A stretch of DNA of 64,000 nt from Rhodoplanes sp049284695. Lineage in GTDB: Bacteria > Pseudomonadota > Alphaproteobacteria > Rhizobiales > Xanthobacteraceae. The stretch spans positions 1-64,000 of the forward strand of contig JBAPYK010000024.1 of NCBI GenBank assembly GCA_049284695.1, given 5' to 3'. The position numbers were made by a program, and so were the translations under genes. Within the stretch, counting starts at the first letter, position 1; each line of letters starts with the position of its first letter. Positions 47,044 to 55,939 of the stretch are shown piece after piece. The notes under the pieces are model-generated. The model ran no database searches. It was not told the DNA's origin and worked only from the letters and a program-made list of their open reading frames with translations.

Positions 47044-47301
47044 CTAGTCGCGCGCGGTGAACGGCTCGACGCGCATCCCGCCGCGCACGAACTGAATCAT
47101 CACGAGCAGACCGAGCACAAAGAACAGCGCTTGCAGCACATAAGCGCCGTAGGCGCCGAGACCGAACAGGTTCGCGACGGCCCAGCCACCGGCGAAGGCG
47201 GCGCCGAAGACTTCCGCGCCGATCAGCACCGCGGCGGACAGCACGGTGATGACGTTCGGCCAAACGATGCGACTCTGACTTCCGGCGGCTGGCTGCGACA
47301 C
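47044..47301 (-). CDS. Small two-helix membrane protein
   Basis: An 85-residue inner-membrane protein with two hydrophobic stretches (about 17–45 and 51–70) and short polar ends. A GTG start at 47301 is preceded by a strong AAGGAGGAG. It lies downstream of tolB on the same strand after the hairpin cluster, in the place where pal is often found, but shows no resemblance to Pal. Function is unknown. Confidence 0.7.
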   Translation of the reverse strand: MSQPAAGSQSRIVWPNVITVLSAAVLIGAEVFGAAFAGGWAVANLFGLGAYGAYVLQALFFVLGLLVMIQFVRGGMRVEPFTARD

Positions 47302-47471
47302 GCGAAGCTCCTCCTTGCGCCGGCAATCTTCACGAAATGGCGGAGCGGATCAAGCCTGCGGATCAACCCGCGCGGAGACGGGCGGATCATGCCATGGACC
47401 AAAGCGATGCGGCTGAAGCGCGGCTGCGTCGCTCTGCTCGACAGCAGAGACAATTGCCTCATCAGCGAAAG

Positions 47472-47580
47472 CGAGTGAGGGGGCGTGCCCTTGTTGCCGC
47501 TCGGCGCGACGCCCCCTCACTCGGCGAGGGATCAGCAAAGCTCATCCCTCGCGCCCCGCTCCCTTGAGGGGAGAGGGGAT
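47472..47580. repeat. Cluster of three hairpins (BIME-like)
   Basis: The first has perfect 15-bp arms (CGAGTGAGGGGGCGT at 47472 and its complement at 47509) with a 22-nt loop. The second directly follows with 9-bp arms GCGAGGGAT/ATCCCTCGC (47524–47552). The third is CTCCC/GGGAG at about 47558–47575. Adjacent palindromes of this kind resemble bacterial interspersed mosaic elements. Confidence 0.7.
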
Positions 47581-47663
47581 AGCAACCCGCGGCGCGCCTA
47601 ACTCGCAAGCGGCACGGCTGGCGCAAGAGCGCGCCTGGTCCGAAGCAAGACGGCGCGCCCAGA

Positions 47664-47763
47664 CCGAATTCCGTTCCACTTGAATCGGAATTCGCTCTGG
47701 GTTTCCTTGCGCAGTCGCATTTTCTGCGGCGAACCGGTTCCCACTTCGCCGGAAAATGCTTTA
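47664..47763. repeat. Dispersed two-hairpin repeat, copy B
   Basis: The same layout as copy A: an outer palindrome with GAATTCCG and CGGAATTC arms, then arms GCATTTTC and GGAAAATGC. Its right end coincides with the stop codon of tolB (47761–47763), so the repeat forms the immediate 3' end of the tol transcript. Confidence 0.8.
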
Positions 47764-49092
47764 GCTCAACAGCGGCGACCAGGCGGGGTCGGACGCGAAG
47801 CTCGGCGTGGCGATGCGCTGCTCGTTGCGGCCCGTCACGTCGATCGTGAACAGCGATGGCCCGTTGCCGGGATCGCGGAAGAACATCAGCACGCGGCCGT
47901 TCGGCGCGAAGGTCGGCCCCTCGTTATGGTAGCCCTCGGTGAGCAGGCGCTCGCCGCTGCCGTCCGGCCGAATAATGCCGATCCCGAAGCCGTTCGCCGC
48001 CTGCTTGGTGAAGGCGATGTAGTCGCCGCGCGGCGACCATACCGGCGTCGAGTAGGCGCCGTCGCCGAAGCTGATGCGCTGCCCCATCCCGCCACCCGCC
48101 GGCATCACATAGATCTGCTGCCGCCCGCCGCGATCGGACTCAAAGCAGATGCGGCTGCCGTCGGGCGAATAGCAGGGCGCGGTGTCGATCGCCGGCGTGT
48201 CGGTGAGCCGCGTCGTCGCCTTCGAGCGCAGGTCCATCACGAACAGGTTGGCGTTGCCGCCCTGCTCCAGGCTCATGATCACGCGTTGGCCGTCGGGCGA
48301 GAAGCGTGGAGAGAAAGTCATGCCGGGGAAATTGCCGACAATCTCGCGCTGGCCGGTCTCGACATTGAGGAGATAGACGCGCGGCTCGCCCTGGCCGAAC
48401 GACATATAGGTGATTTCCTGCGTCGTCGGCGAAAAGCGCGGGGTGAGCACGAGGTCCTCGCCGCGGGTCAGATAGCGCACATTGGCGCCGTCCTGGTCCA
48501 TCACCGCGAGGCGTTTGATGCGGCGGTCCTTCGGCCCGGTCTCGTCGATGAACACGATGCGGGTGTCGAAGTAGCCTTTCTCGCCGGTGAGCCGCTCGTA
48601 GATCGCGTCGGCGATGATGTGGGCGATGCGCCGGAAATTATCCGGCGAAGTGAAATACTGTTGGCCGGTGAGCTGGGCGCCGCCGACCACGTCCCACAGG
48701 CGGAACTCGGCCTTGAGCCGGCCGTCCGGCTGCCGGGTGATACGACCGGTGACCAACCCCTGGGCGTTGATCGCGCGCCAGTCGGGAAAGCGCGGCACGG
48801 TGTCGATCGTCGTGATTTTTTCGAGGTAGGCGGACGGATCGATCGGCGCGAACAGGCCGCTGCGCTTGAGATCGGCGGTGATGATCTGGGTGATCGCGCG
48901 CGCCTGCTCGAAATCGGCGGGACTGCCGGCGACGAAATCGGGCAAGGCAATCGGCAATGGCTGTACATTGCCCTGGGTGACGTCGATGCTGAGCACCGCG
49001 TGCGCCGGCCGCAGGGGCAGGCCCAACAGCGCCCCCGCTCCCGCCGCTGCGGTCGCCGCTAGCAGACCGCGGCGCGAAAAACGCTCGTGCAT
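47761..49092 (-). CDS. tolB: Tol-Pal system protein TolB
   Basis: A 443-residue periplasmic protein with a twin-arginine-like signal (MHERFSRRGLLAATAAA; cleavage probably after PAHA). An N-terminal domain binding TolA (residues about 35–170) is followed by a six-bladed propeller with repeated FSPDGxRI-type blades (SPRFSPDGQRVIMS, APCYSPDGSRICFESDRGG). It couples inner and outer membranes at division. The ATG at 49092 follows GGAGGATG. It is about 245 bp behind tolA and ends within a palindromic repeat; pal does not follow. Confidence 0.94.
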   Translation of the reverse strand: MHERFSRRGLLAATAAAGAGALLGLPLRPAHAVLSIDVTQGNVQPLPIALPDFVAGSPADFEQARAITQIITADLKRSGLFAPIDPSAYLEKITTIDTVPRFPDWRAINAQGLVTGRITRQPDGRLKAEFRLWDVVGGAQLTGQQYFTSPDNFRRIAHIIADAIYERLTGEKGYFDTRIVFIDETGPKDRRIKRLAVMDQDGANVRYLTRGEDLVLTPRFSPTTQEITYMSFGQGEPRVYLLNVETGQREIVGNFPGMTFSPRFSPDGQRVIMSLEQGGNANLFVMDLRSKATTRLTDTPAIDTAPCYSPDGSRICFESDRGGRQQIYVMPAGGGMGQRISFGDGAYSTPVWSPRGDYIAFTKQAANGFGIGIIRPDGSGERLLTEGYHNEGPTFAPNGRVLMFFRDPGNGPSLFTIDVTGRNEQRIATPSFASDPAWSPLLS

Positions 49093-49336
49093 GGCGAACG
49101 CATCCTCCGAACTGGTTCTGATTCTGGCGTCGAATTCCTTCGCCCGTGGGAATGCGAGCGAATTATGGTCGCCCGAGGGCGGGAAGCCTCGCATACGATT
49201 AGTTAATGATCGGTCGCCGCCGCGCCGGGGAGGGAATCTGTCCCTACCGGCAAGCATATAATCTCGCTCTGCGTGGCAGGGATTGGCCCGGACCGATCAC
49301 GTTCGCCGCGGGCTATCCGCCGCGCGGCCTAAGCCG

Positions 49337-50242
49337 TCAGCCGCGGAACATGTCGCGAGGATCGAACGTGACCTCGACATCCCGCCACACGGCGTATTTG
49401 GCGATCGGGAGCTTGTAGGGCTGGCAGCGCTTGATCGCGCGCATCGCGCTTTCGGCCGCGATCTGGAAGATCGGATGGCTGCCGTGGTTGAGCAAGGTCG
49501 GATTGGCCGAGAGCGAGCCGTCCTCACGCAGCTGGAGACGGATCCTGACGATCAGCTCTTTCGCCTCGAGCACGCCTGCGGGCGGGTTCCAGCATGCCTG
49601 AATCTGTGCGCGCAGCGCGTCGATCTCGCTCTGCGACAGGGTGGCGGCGCTGCCGCTCGGCAGGCCGAGCGAGGGCGTCGAATTGAGGGTGGCGCCGGCA
49701 GCGGCCTGGCGCTGCGGGCTACGCTTGTCGAGGAGCGCCGCGATCTTGTTCGGATCGAACGCCTGCTCCTGCTCCTTCCTCTTCTTTTCCTCTTCGCGCT
49801 TCTTCGCCTCTTCCTTGCGCTTCTGCTCCTCGCGTTTTTTCGCTTCCTCCTTGCGCTTCGCCTCTTCCTTCTTCAGCGCTTCGGCGATCGGATCCGGCTC
49901 CGGGGCTTTCGCTTTTTCCGGCTTCGGTTCGGGCGGCTTGATCTCGGGGATGGGAACCGGCGCGGCCGACGCCGTCCGGATCTCCTGCTTGGGAGCGACC
50001 TTAGGAGTCGAGTCCTCCACTGGATTGGGCTTGTCGATCTTTTCGACCAAGGGCGCGGGCTTAACGACCTTCGGCGCATTTTTCACGCCGGCGGTCAATT
50101 GCGAGTATTCGGTGTCCGAGATGATGTCGACGGGCAGCGAATCTCCCGGCGTCGTCTCCAGCGGCTTCACGCCGAAAGAGACGAGCCCCCACAGCAAGAC
50201 CGCTGCATGGAGGGAGGCGGATATCGCGAGCCCGGTCCGCAT
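49337..50242 (-). CDS. tolA: Tol-Pal system protein TolA
   Basis: A 301-residue protein with an N-terminal membrane anchor (about 4–24, SASLHAAVLLWGLVSF), a Pro-rich linker, a long charged helix (residues about 118–165, repeats of KKREEEKKRKE type) and a C-terminal TonB/TolA domain (SEIDALRAQIQACWNPPAGV). It transmits energy from TolQR to the outer membrane. It starts 4 bp after tolR. Confidence 0.93.
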   Translation of the reverse strand: MRTGLAISASLHAAVLLWGLVSFGVKPLETTPGDSLPVDIISDTEYSQLTAGVKNAPKVVKPAPLVEKIDKPNPVEDSTPKVAPKQEIRTASAAPVPIPEIKPPEPKPEKAKAPEPDPIAEALKKEEAKRKEEAKKREEQKRKEEAKKREEEKKRKEQEQAFDPNKIAALLDKRSPQRQAAAGATLNSTPSLGLPSGSAATLSQSEIDALRAQIQACWNPPAGVLEAKELIVRIRLQLREDGSLSANPTLLNHGSHPIFQIAAESAMRAIKRCQPYKLPIAKYAVWRDVEVTFDPRDMFRG

Positions 50243-50246
50243 CGCC

Positions 50247-50696
50247 TTACGACCCCTGCTCGACTTCGGTGACGAGCGCGACGCGCCGGAATCCGGCGGC
50301 GGAAAGCCTGCCCATCACCCGCATCACCGTTCCGTAGTCGACCCGGCGGTCGCCGCGCACAAAGATGCGCTCGTCGAGGCCGCCGCGCGCCTCGGTCACC
50401 GCCTTGAGCTTGGGAACGAGCTCGTCGACGGAGATTTCGCTGTTCTGAAGGAAGACCTTGCCCTCGGTGTCGACCGAGACGGTGAGCGGCTCCTTGTCCT
50501 GCTCGAGCCCTTTGGCCTGGGTCTGCGGGAGGTCGAGCGGCACGCCGACCGTCAAGAGCGGGGCGGACACCATAAAAATGATAAGCAGGACCAGCATCAC
50601 GTCGACCATCGGCGTGACGTTGATCTCGCTCATAATCGACTTGCGACGGCGGCGGCGCTTCCCCGATGCGCCGCCTGCGGCCAGCATCATGGCCAT
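50247..50696 (-). CDS. tolR: Tol-Pal system protein TolR (ExbD family)
   Basis: A 149-residue protein with one membrane segment. The conserved Asp of the proton path is in EINVTPMVDVMLVLLIIFMV. The periplasmic part has the ExbD/TolR fold (VSVDTEGKVFLQN, IFVRGDRRVDYGTVMRVM). It forms the motor with TolQ. Confidence 0.94.
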   Translation of the reverse strand: MAMMLAAGGASGKRRRRRKSIMSEINVTPMVDVMLVLLIIFMVSAPLLTVGVPLDLPQTQAKGLEQDKEPLTVSVDTEGKVFLQNSEISVDELVPKLKAVTEARGGLDERIFVRGDRRVDYGTVMRVMGRLSAAGFRRVALVTEVEQGS

Positions 50697-50760
50697 TCAG
50701 GCAGTCCCCGTGCTTTCTATCGCGCGCGTCCCTCTACGCGCGCCCCCTCGTGTATCCCGT

Positions 50761-50780
50761 GCCCCTTTATTTTCAGGGGC
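50761..50780 (-). repeat. Hairpin between tolQ and tolR
   Basis: Arms GCCCCT and AGGGGC around an 8-nt AT loop sit directly after the tolQ stop codon. It may set the ratio of TolQ to TolR transcripts; this is inference. Confidence 0.45.
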
Positions 50781-51473
50781 TTATACCTGTTCATCGATCT
50801 GGCGCGACAGGATGGCGGAGAACTCGTCGGCGAATCCCTCCAGCCGTGTCGCCTGTTTGTTCACCTCTGACGAGAACTTATTGTAGAAAATGGTCGCTGG
50901 TATGGCAGCCACGAGGCCAATTGCGGTGGCAAGCAGCGCCTCGGCGATGCCGGGCGCAACCACCGCGAGCGAGGTATTCTTCGACACGGCGATAGCCTGG
51001 AAGCTGTTCATGATGCCCCAGACCGTACCGAACAGCCCGACAAAGGGGCTGGCCGAGCCCACCGTCGCCAGCACCAAGAGCCATCGCTCCAGTCGCTCGA
51101 CCTCGCGCTGGATGGTCACGTCCATGACCTTTTCGAGCCGCATCTGCAGGCTGGCGATGGCCGGATGCGGGCCCTCGAAGCTGCGCTTCCACTCGCGCAT
51201 GGCGGCGACGAACAGCGCCGCCATCGAATCGGTCGGTCGCGCCGCAAGGGTGCGGTAAAGGTCCTCGAGCGACTGGCCCGACCAGAACACGTTCTCGAAA
51301 TGCTTCATCGCCTGGCTGGTGCGGCGGTAGAGGATGAACTTGTCGATCGCGATCGCCCACACGCCGACGGACGCCGTGAGGAGCCCGATCATCACCAGTT
51401 TCACGACCCAATCGGCCTTCCAAAACAGGTGAAGGATCGAGATGTCGGAGGCGACGGCCGGTAATTGTTCCAT
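50781..51473 (-). CDS. tolQ: Tol-Pal system protein TolQ (ExbB family)
   Basis: A 230-residue inner-membrane motor protein with three membrane segments (about 22–42, 132–155, 168–190). The conserved stretches LATVGSASPFVGLFGTVWGI and GIAEALLATAIGLVAAIPA are typical of TolQ/ExbB and line the proton path. It leads the tolQRAB operon. ybgC, often just upstream, is missing. Confidence 0.94.
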   Translation of the reverse strand: MEQLPAVASDISILHLFWKADWVVKLVMIGLLTASVGVWAIAIDKFILYRRTSQAMKHFENVFWSGQSLEDLYRTLAARPTDSMAALFVAAMREWKRSFEGPHPAIASLQMRLEKVMDVTIQREVERLERWLLVLATVGSASPFVGLFGTVWGIMNSFQAIAVSKNTSLAVVAPGIAEALLATAIGLVAAIPATIFYNKFSSEVNKQATRLEGFADEFSAILSRQIDEQV

Positions 51474-51829
51474 GGGTTAACCTACGGCTCTTCGACGCCG
51501 GGAACGGGCACTCTGCCCGCGACGCCCACCGATGGACGCGCGCCTGTCGCAGACGCCCCCGCATGGCCCCCGCGGCTGCATGCTCGCGCCGGCGCGCTTG
51601 CCCTGGCGGCATGCGCAATCGGCTTGCTCGCCGCGCGGATCTCCTTGCACCCCGTCCTCGGGTGAGCCGGCGGCCTCCGGAGGCCCCAATCCGCGCCAAA
51701 CGTGACTAAAAGAGGGCGTTTTGCCCCCGCAAAAACCCGCATATGCCCGCGGGACAAGGGCGCACCCCCGTGTCTTGCCGTCGGATTACGCGATAGTTCA
51801 GTTAAGGAGACGTTAAGTGAGTCAGCGGG
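51474..51829. promoter_or_regulatory. Upstream region of tolQ
   Basis: About 355 bp between the membrane protein gene at 51830 and tolQ, both on the minus strand. It should carry the tol operon promoter. No gene, repeat or ybgC remnant is seen. Confidence 0.35.
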
Positions 51830-53338
51830 CTAGGCCTGCTTTATCGTCGGGCCGTCGAGTTCGCGACTCGCCGCCGTTGGCGCATTCCGAAGCTCGCCCG
51901 CTAATGGTCGCGCCGCGCCGAACGCTCGCAAAACTGCAAAGGCGATGACGAAGACCGGGACCCACGCGACGCGCGCGCCGTAACGGTCGTGCGGTCCGGA
52001 CAGGGCGCCGCATACGAACGCGTTGGCAAGCACGGCGAGGAGCACCGTTGCCGCGAGCAGCGTAAGCTCGTCGCCGTCTCGTCGATACATCGAGCGCACG
52101 AGGAGGCCGAGCGCCAGGATCAGCGACAGGATCGCGACCGGCTTGTGCAGACGATTGAGGAGATCGAAGCGCAAGGCGCCGCGTTGTTGGCGCGCCGCGC
52201 GCATCGCAGGAACGATCGCCGGGAGATAGCGCTCGATGATGCCGTAGGTATGCCACAGCTTGTCGTCGACGCCTGTACCGGTCGCGGTAAGGGAGAGCTG
52301 GCTCAGCGTTGCCGCGAACGCCGTGCGTATATGATCCCAGGGATTGGTGACGAGGCTGCGCAGAACGATGTGGCGCATTTCGCCGTTCAGGCCGGCGAAC
52401 CGGCCAAGCTCGTTGAATATGCTGTCGCCCCACAGGAAATCGTCCGCTGTGCGGGGCAGCTTGTGGCGGTAAGGACAGAGCTTCAGCTGCTCCTGTGGAC
52501 AGTGCGCGTCGAGGTACCGCGTGACGATTCCGTCCTGGAGGAGTCGTCCGAACGGGATGGAGTATCCGCCCGGCGTCCATGCGAACTGACGGGACAGCGC
52601 GAAATTCGTGGTGAGCAGAAGCGCCGCTCCGACGGCGAGCGCGGCGAGGCCGCAGACAAGTCCGCGCAGCGGAACGGCCGCGGGCAGCCAAATGCGAGCG
52701 ATAAAGCCCGCGCCGAGCAGGGCGAGCAGCACCGCGAATGTGGCGCTGTGGGTGGCGGCGGAAAACGCGATCAGCAAAAACAAGCCGATCTTCTCCCAGC
52801 GGAGCAGCGCGGCCGGGCGAAACACGAGCAGGTGCAGAGCGAGCACCGCGAGCCCGGCGAAAATATCGGTGAGCAAAATGCTGGTCAGCCAGGGCAGCGT
52901 CGTCAGGACCGACAGGCCTGCGATGACCGCGGTCGTCCGCCACGGGCTCTTTGCGAGCCCGAACGCGCGCAGCGCAAGCGCCACGACCCAGACCGTCAGG
53001 ATGGATTGAATCGCGACCGTCGGCCAGAAATTGAATCTTTCGCTCGCCGTCAGGAAGAGCCCGAAAGTGGTGGAGCGGCTCGGCACGAGATAGCCCTCGT
53101 ACCAGCGCGCGATGTAGCCGCCGCTGTCGTATTGCAGCAGCGGAAACCCGCTCCACAGAGCGGGTAATATCAGCACGATGACGGCCGTCAGCGCGGCGAC
53201 CACGCGCTCCGCAAAAAGAAAAGCCTGTGAGGGCGTCGCACGCGGCTTGGCGTCGGAACTCGCCGTTACGGAGGCCGGCAACATCGCGCAATCCATAAAG
53301 ACGCGGGATGGTTCGACCGAGGCCCCCACCAGTTCCAT
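51830..53338 (-). CDS. Polytopic membrane protein
   Basis: A 502-residue protein with about ten hydrophobic segments. The first is at about 47–64, followed by a periplasmic loop with LQYDSGGYIARWYEGYLVPSRS, which resembles the first loop of membrane glycosyltransferases and similar lipid-linked sugar enzymes. A loop with DAHCPQEQLKLCPYRHKLP carries two Cys. The likeness to GT-C enzymes is a guess; no catalytic motif is proved. The start is uncertain: ATG codons at 53338, 53296 and 53284 are all in frame. Confidence 0.75.
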   Translation of the reverse strand: MELVGASVEPSRVFMDCAMLPASVTASSDAKPRATPSQAFLFAERVVAALTAVIVLILPALWSGFPLLQYDSGGYIARWYEGYLVPSRSTTFGLFLTASERFNFWPTVAIQSILTVWVVALALRAFGLAKSPWRTTAVIAGLSVLTTLPWLTSILLTDIFAGLAVLALHLLVFRPAALLRWEKIGLFLLIAFSAATHSATFAVLLALLGAGFIARIWLPAAVPLRGLVCGLAALAVGAALLLTTNFALSRQFAWTPGGYSIPFGRLLQDGIVTRYLDAHCPQEQLKLCPYRHKLPRTADDFLWGDSIFNELGRFAGLNGEMRHIVLRSLVTNPWDHIRTAFAATLSQLSLTATGTGVDDKLWHTYGIIERYLPAIVPAMRAARQQRGALRFDLLNRLHKPVAILSLILALGLLVRSMYRRDGDELTLLAATVLLAVLANAFVCGALSGPHDRYGARVAWVPVFVIAFAVLRAFGAARPLAGELRNAPTAASRELDGPTIKQA

Positions 53339-53454
53339 TATAGGCCGCCTGGGTGGCGGCGCGGCAAGGGGTATTATGAGACCGTCACAGGCTGCTTATC
53401 CCCAAGAAAGGCTGGCTTTCTTCGGACAGCGTCAGCAACCGGCTTCTTGCGTGC

Positions 53455-53788
53455 GGCTAAAGCCCGCGCATGAACTCGGGCCGCAGGATGGGCGCGCCTC
53501 TGCGCGCCTGCGCGATGAACGCGAGCAGCCGCTCGCGGTCGTGGGGCAGGGTTCCCGCCAGGGGCAGGCAGTTCGAGGCGTGGTTGGAGCGGAACACGAC
53601 GGGCCGCGGCGGATCGAGGCGGTGCAATAGGCGCTCCTGCTCGGCAAGGACGGCGTCGTCGTCCTGTTCCTCGAACGGCGTGCCGTCGCGCTCGAACCGG
53701 CTCACGAATTCCGCGACCTCGTCTTCGTTAAGCCGAAGCTGCAGGGTCGAGAGAAAGTCCGGCGGCGCTCGGTTGACCACCGCGGCGG
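53455..53788. repeat. 334-bp direct repeat, copy 1
   Basis: This segment matches 55606–55939 at a constant offset of 2151 bp with about seven differences. It contains the last 107 codons of the radical SAM gene plus a few bases beyond its stop. Together the copies flank the lower-GC gene at 53836. Confidence 0.92.
53457..53780 (-). pseudogene. Truncated 3' copy of the radical SAM gene
   Basis: The frame encodes the C-terminal 107 residues (VNRAPPDFLSTLQLRLNEDE to PEFMRGL) of the protein at 55608–56510, with three to four substitutions (for example GTPFEEQDDDAV against GAPFEEQDDAGV). The radical SAM core is missing and the homology ends sharply at 53788/55939. It is most likely the displaced original end of the gene. 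Confidence 0.88.
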
Positions 53789-53835
53789 GGGCGGCCAGAA
53801 ACAGCCGCCGCCCCGGCTTCTCATGTTAGCGCAGG

Positions 53836-55374
53836 TCAGACGTCGCTTGCCCGGTTCTTCAGAATAGCAATCACCTTTTGTCCATCTTTAACAAAGCCAT
53901 CTTCATTGAGCGTGTACTCTTGGATGGTGGTACCGAATGAGACGGTGTCGCTGACGTTGCCACCCATCACCCGCGCGACGTGCTCGGTAACCTCAACGAC
54001 GACATCGGAGTGGCTGACGTATTGAGAATGGTTCTCCGCAAAATCGAACGAGAGGTCATTGCCGGCACGGTTTCGAACGATGATATCGCCGATAGTTGGC
54101 CGTTGCTCGGTCCGTCGATAGCCCCAGAACGGTCTGTTAGCGAGTTGCATGAAGCGAGCTTGAATAGCATCGTGAGCGAACACAGAATGCGCCGCCGCAA
54201 ACTTGAATTTTTCGTACCCGACGCCAGCGTTTCGAACAACGAATGATATGAACGCAGCAGACCACGGTACATCGCTGCCGTCCGGGTATGTGCTGGCACC
54301 GTCGTAATCCTCGCCGATGCTTTCCCACATTTCGTGGACATAGCCGCGGTAAGGCTGGATCTCCTCGTTGCCGTGACCTTTGTCGAAACGAACCCATTCC
54401 CTGACGACACTTCGAAGCAGCGCCTCGATCTCCTTCGAGACCGGCGGACGCAAATATTTGCCGAACGCAACGCCCTCAACGCCATCGACTTGAACACGAC
54501 GCCAACCCTCGACATCTGCAGGCCCTAAATCTACGACGGCCTGACCGATGGTCAGCTCTCTGATGATCGTGCCATCGGGTTTCTCTCGAAGATTCAATCC
54601 GTCGGTACTGACATATGCGTTAACCATCGCAAGGGCCAAACCCCCTCCGCCACCCAGCGATGCATCTTGATCATTTCTGCGGATGATTTGGCCCTCACCA
54701 CTCGTGTCAAGGCGAAATGCGCCGAGTTCGTGGACCGGTCGATTAAGCACGTTGCGATCATAAGTCACTTCAGTTTCGGGGTGGGTATGATCCGGCGGAA
54801 CCTGCCGCATAAACCAATTCGGTGAATTAAAGAACTCCTTGGTCCCAAGAAACAGACGGGACATAGATATCCAAGGGACCTGGATAAGGCCTTCGGCCAA
54901 AAGTCGCTTTAAAACGTGGCCGCTGCCATAGGCGCCCAGCCGAAAGCTCTCGCCGATTTCCGCTTTGACAGCCTTGAAATACGGGATGATAAATTGCTCC
55001 GTCTGGTTTTCGGAAAAATCAGCGTCGACAGCGAATAGGATGGTGCTTCCTTCCGGCTGGCCAATGAGCTTGGCAAATGCCCGGGCACTACTTGCATTCG
55101 CCTTTCCTTTTTCCTCGCCGAAATCGACGGGTAACCTATTTCGATCTTGAAATACGGGAAGAAGGTTAAAATATTCTCCGCAAAGAAACTTGGCCTCTTC
55201 AATGGAAATCGTTTTGTCACGCTCGCTCGACGCATAGTATCTGATAATGGTAGATACGCCTTTTGACTTCAGGAAGTCGCAGAAGGCGCGCTTTTCCGGG
55301 CGATTGAGTTTGACGTTCGTATCGGCCACAGACCAACCCACGTCGCTCTTAAAATCGTCTTCAAAGCTCATCAT
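53836..55374 (-). CDS. DUF1906–SH3–DUF2272 protein, putative wall-active enzyme
   Basis: A 512-residue three-part protein. Residues about 10–215 resemble DUF1906, a glycoside-hydrolase-like TIM barrel (SVADTNVKLNRPEKRAF, TIIRYYASS, LFAVDADFSENQ). Residues about 250–312 form an SH3b-like module (STDGLNLREKPDGT). Residues about 311–490 resemble DUF2272, with VPWSAAFISFVVRNAGVG. This order suggests binding to and cleavage of peptidoglycan, as in lysins, but no activity is proved. No signal peptide is visible. The Met at 55374 has GGGAGACCG ahead; the base composition is lower in GC than both flanks. The gene lies between two long direct repeats. Confidence 0.75.
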   Translation of the reverse strand: MMSFEDDFKSDVGWSVADTNVKLNRPEKRAFCDFLKSKGVSTIIRYYASSERDKTISIEEAKFLCGEYFNLLPVFQDRNRLPVDFGEEKGKANASSARAFAKLIGQPEGSTILFAVDADFSENQTEQFIIPYFKAVKAEIGESFRLGAYGSGHVLKRLLAEGLIQVPWISMSRLFLGTKEFFNSPNWFMRQVPPDHTHPETEVTYDRNVLNRPVHELGAFRLDTSGEGQIIRRNDQDASLGGGGGLALAMVNAYVSTDGLNLREKPDGTIIRELTIGQAVVDLGPADVEGWRRVQVDGVEGVAFGKYLRPPVSKEIEALLRSVVREWVRFDKGHGNEEIQPYRGYVHEMWESIGEDYDGASTYPDGSDVPWSAAFISFVVRNAGVGYEKFKFAAAHSVFAHDAIQARFMQLANRPFWGYRRTEQRPTIGDIIVRNRAGNDLSFDFAENHSQYVSHSDVVVEVTEHVARVMGGNVSDTVSFGTTIQEYTLNEDGFVKDGQKVIAILKNRASDV

Positions 55375-55605
55375 CGGTCTCCCGTGTGCCAATAGGGGCA
55401 CAACCATGCTATCGTCCCAAAGGTTAGCGTCAACGAAATCATCATCCGAGGGTTGCGTTGCACAAACTTCAGTGCGCAACTGCGAATAGAGCTTTTTTCT
55501 AAATACCGGGAGCTAGGGTGCCAATTACCGCACCGCAACATCCGGGGGGTGCCGTGGGGGCAAGAATCGCTGCACACTCACGGTAATTTGTTGGCCGGGT
55601 GGCTA

Positions 55606-55939
55606 GGCTATAGCCCGCGCATGAACTCGGGCCGCAGGATGGGCGCGCCTCTGCGCGCCTGCGCGATGAACGCGAGCAGCCGCTCGCGGTCGTGCGGCAG
55701 GGTTCCCGCCAGGGGCAGGCAGTTCGAGGCGTGGTTGGAGCGAAACACGACGGGCCGCGGCGGATCGAGGCGGTGCAAGAGCCGCTCCTGCTCGGCAAGG
55801 ACGCCGGCGTCGTCCTGTTCCTCGAACGGCGCGCCGTCGCGCTCGAACCGGCTCACGAATTCCGCGACCTCGTCTTCGTTAAGCCGAAGCTGCAGGGTCG
55901 AGAGAAAGTCCGGCGGCGCTCGGTTGACCACCGCGGCGG
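55606..55939. repeat. 334-bp direct repeat, copy 2
   Basis: This copy is the true 3' end of the intact radical SAM gene. It pairs with copy 1 at 53455–53788. The about 2 per cent difference argues against a very recent duplication and for a copy brought in from a related strain. Confidence 0.92.

Noticed and set aside
47680..49062. 460-codon plus-strand frame opposite tolB
   Set aside because: It is the antisense of tolB, whose propeller repeats and signal peptide are unmistakable.
53455..55939. Interpretation of the repeats as prophage attachment sites
   Set aside because: No integrase, tRNA target or phage structural gene accompanies them, and 334 bp with 2 per cent divergence is too long for a site-specific core; gene-end replacement is simpler.
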